Source: Streptomyces sp. Q6
GTDB taxonomy: Bacteria; Actinomycetota; Actinomycetes; Streptomycetales; Streptomycetaceae
Reading direction: 5' to 3'
Assembly (NCBI RefSeq): GCF_036967205.1
Contig: NZ_CP146022.1
Location: forward strand, 1,798,001-1,862,000
DNA: 64,000 nucleotides
Made by a program: the position numbers and the translations under genes
The notes under the pieces: generated by a model
Databases searched by the model: none
Told to the model about the DNA's origin: nothing
Seen by the model: only the letters and a program-made list of their open reading frames with translations
Part shown: piece after piece, positions 63,219 through 64,000 of the stretch
Position numbering within the stretch: position 1 is the first letter of the stretch
Layout of the letters: each line of letters begins with the position of its first letter

Positions 63219-64000
63219 CGCACCGCGGCTATCACCTCGTTGGCGGCGCGCTCCCCCTCGGACGCGCCGCCTTCCATGAAGCCCTGGAAGTCGTAGCTGC
63301 AGTGCTCGCCGCCGATGTGGACGTTGCCCTGGGCCACCCCTTCGTAGCCCGCGTACTGGTGGAGGTAGCCGACGGGCCAGTACGAGTAGGCGCCGAGGGC
63401 GTACGGGTTCTTGTGCCAGGCGGAGAGCTGGGCGCGGCCGGTCCAGGCGGCTTTGGTGCCGGGGAAGACCGGTTCGATCCGCGTGAGGTAGCGGGTGGCC
63501 AGGTCGCGGACGTACGGGTCGGTCTCGTACGCGAACGGGCCGGACGGGGCGAGGGACTTGGCGAGCGTGCCGCCGCCGTACTGGATGAGGATGCCCCCGG
63601 TGCCCGGCTGCACCTTCGTCGTGTCCCAGGTCTGCTGGAAGTCGGCGTCGGTGAAGCAGTCGCCCGCCGAGACCCCCGGCCAGGGGCCCGTGCCGCGCCA
63701 GGGGCGGCTGGTGAACTGCATGTTGAGCTTGGTGCAGTAGCCCATTCTGGCGTCGCGCAGCAGGTTCTTCATGCGGGTGTCGAACCCCGCCTTGGACAGG
63801 TCGAGTTGCTTGAGGACGGGCAGCGGCACGCAGAGGATCGTGTGGTCGGCGGTGGCGGTGCGGGTGGCTCCGCCGGTCTCGGTGAAGGTGAGGGTCTGGG
63901 TGCCGTCGGTGTTGGCCTTCACCGCCTGGAGGGACATGCCGTGGCGGATCGTGCCGTCGGGCAGGAAGTCGGCGATGGCGTGCGGGAGTTGGTCGTTGCC
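63215..64000 (-). CDS. Flavin monoamine oxidase, C-terminal part (cut by window edge)
   Basis: The frame is open to position 64000, so only the C-terminal 261 residues are seen. They match flavin-containing amine oxidases: FTETGGATRTATADHTILCV, PLPVLKQLDLSKAGFDTRMK and the FAD-binding C-terminal GNVHIGGEHCSYDFQGFMEG, then GASEGERAANEV. It is likely a secreted or cytoplasmic amine or amino-acid oxidase producing H2O2 and ammonia. Its stop TAG lies in CTAA shared with the GH15 stop. The N-terminal dinucleotide fold lies outside the window. Confidence 0.85.
   Translation of the reverse strand, partial: GNDQLPHAIADFLPDGTIRHGMSLQAVKANTDGTQTLTFTETGGATRTATADHTILCVPLPVLKQLDLSKAGFDTRMKNLLRDARMGYCTKLNMQFTSRPWRGTGPWPGVSAGDCFTDADFQQTWDTTKVQPGTGGILIQYGGGTLAKSLAPSGPFAYETDPYVRDLATRYLTRIEPVFPGTKAAWTGRAQLSAWHKNPYALGAYSYWPVGYLHQYAGYEGVAQGNVHIGGEHCSYDFQGFMEGGASEGERAANEVIAAVR

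Overview
The window is chromosomal DNA of a Streptomyces or very close relative. The GC content is very high with GC-rich third codon positions, GTG and TTG starts are common, and the gene content is typical of streptomycetes: a conservon, a SepF-like protein, Rpf-type resuscitation hydrolases, a streptogrisin and an SPFH protein. From about 37 kb the order der - plsC - cmk - tyrA - aroH ... rluB - scpB - scpA - parA - ald ... NUDIX - pyrG looks like the conserved Streptomyces core; the first 35 kb is more accessory.

Layout. 0-2.4 kb: slipin and a secreted streptogrisin B-like protease. 2.4-12.5 kb: a nutrient (probably sulfur-source) scavenging cluster. A minus-strand operon encodes a permease, a FAD/NAD(P)-binding protein, a second permease, an ATPase, a binding lipoprotein, two LLM flavin monooxygenases and a DUF1684 protein. 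A second binding lipoprotein is divergent, and in front of it lies a short leader-peptide gene (11256-11348) absent from ordinary gene calls. 12.5-14.6 kb: a pile of mobile DNA (a 171-bp MITE-like element, an IS481-family element and an IS5/IS427-type element) joined at CTAG sites. 14.7-18.3 kb: a conservon (cvnA-D). 18.5-25.3 kb: a DUF5685 protein with a remarkable cysteine tail, sflA, an MFS exporter, a frameshifted PIG-V-like mannosyltransferase, a PAP2 phosphatase and a small I78-type inhibitor. 25.7-27.5 kb: a lone cytochrome oxidase subunit I. 27.5-35.7 kb: a glycosyltransferase pair and a branched-chain amino-acid-type ABC system, whose permease/ATPase gene is a LivH-LivM-LivG fusion broken by apparent one-base losses and carrying a minisatellite. 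35.7-37 kb: two Rpf/LysM hydrolases. 37.3-43.1 kb: der, plsC, cmk, tyrA and aroH. 43.2-45.6 kb: a YidB-like protein, a secreted protein and a membrane-protein/Rieske pair. 45.6-48.9 kb: a compact NAD/ADP-ribose-type island (two nucleotidyltransferases, an ADP-ribosylglycohydrolase and a NUDIX-winged-helix regulator with a palindromic operator candidate). 49-57.3 kb: rluB, scpB, scpA, a small conserved gene, parA, ald and a large TPR ATPase with a degenerate P-loop. 57.5-58.4 kb: a second, almost identical IS5-type copy, inverted relative to the first and inserted exactly at the stop codon of a NUDIX gene. 58.4-64 kb: NUDIX, pyrG, a GH15 hydrolase and a flavin amine oxidase cut by the window edge.

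How it fits together. The 2.4-12.5 kb cluster looks like an import-and-oxidise unit: lipoproteins and permeases bring in a small solute and the two LLM enzymes and the FAD protein oxidise it. The leader peptide has the R-x-H-I-D-F and S-A-x-C signature that I recall from short ORFs upstream of actinobacterial sulfur genes, so sulfur- or cysteine-responsive attenuation is the favoured but unproven model. The three IS/MITE elements all use CTAG-type targets, which are rare in this DNA and often contain stop codons, so the insertions sit precisely at gene ends. Several single-base disruptions in the 23-34 kb stretch go the same way (one base missing) and should be checked against raw reads before these genes are called dead.
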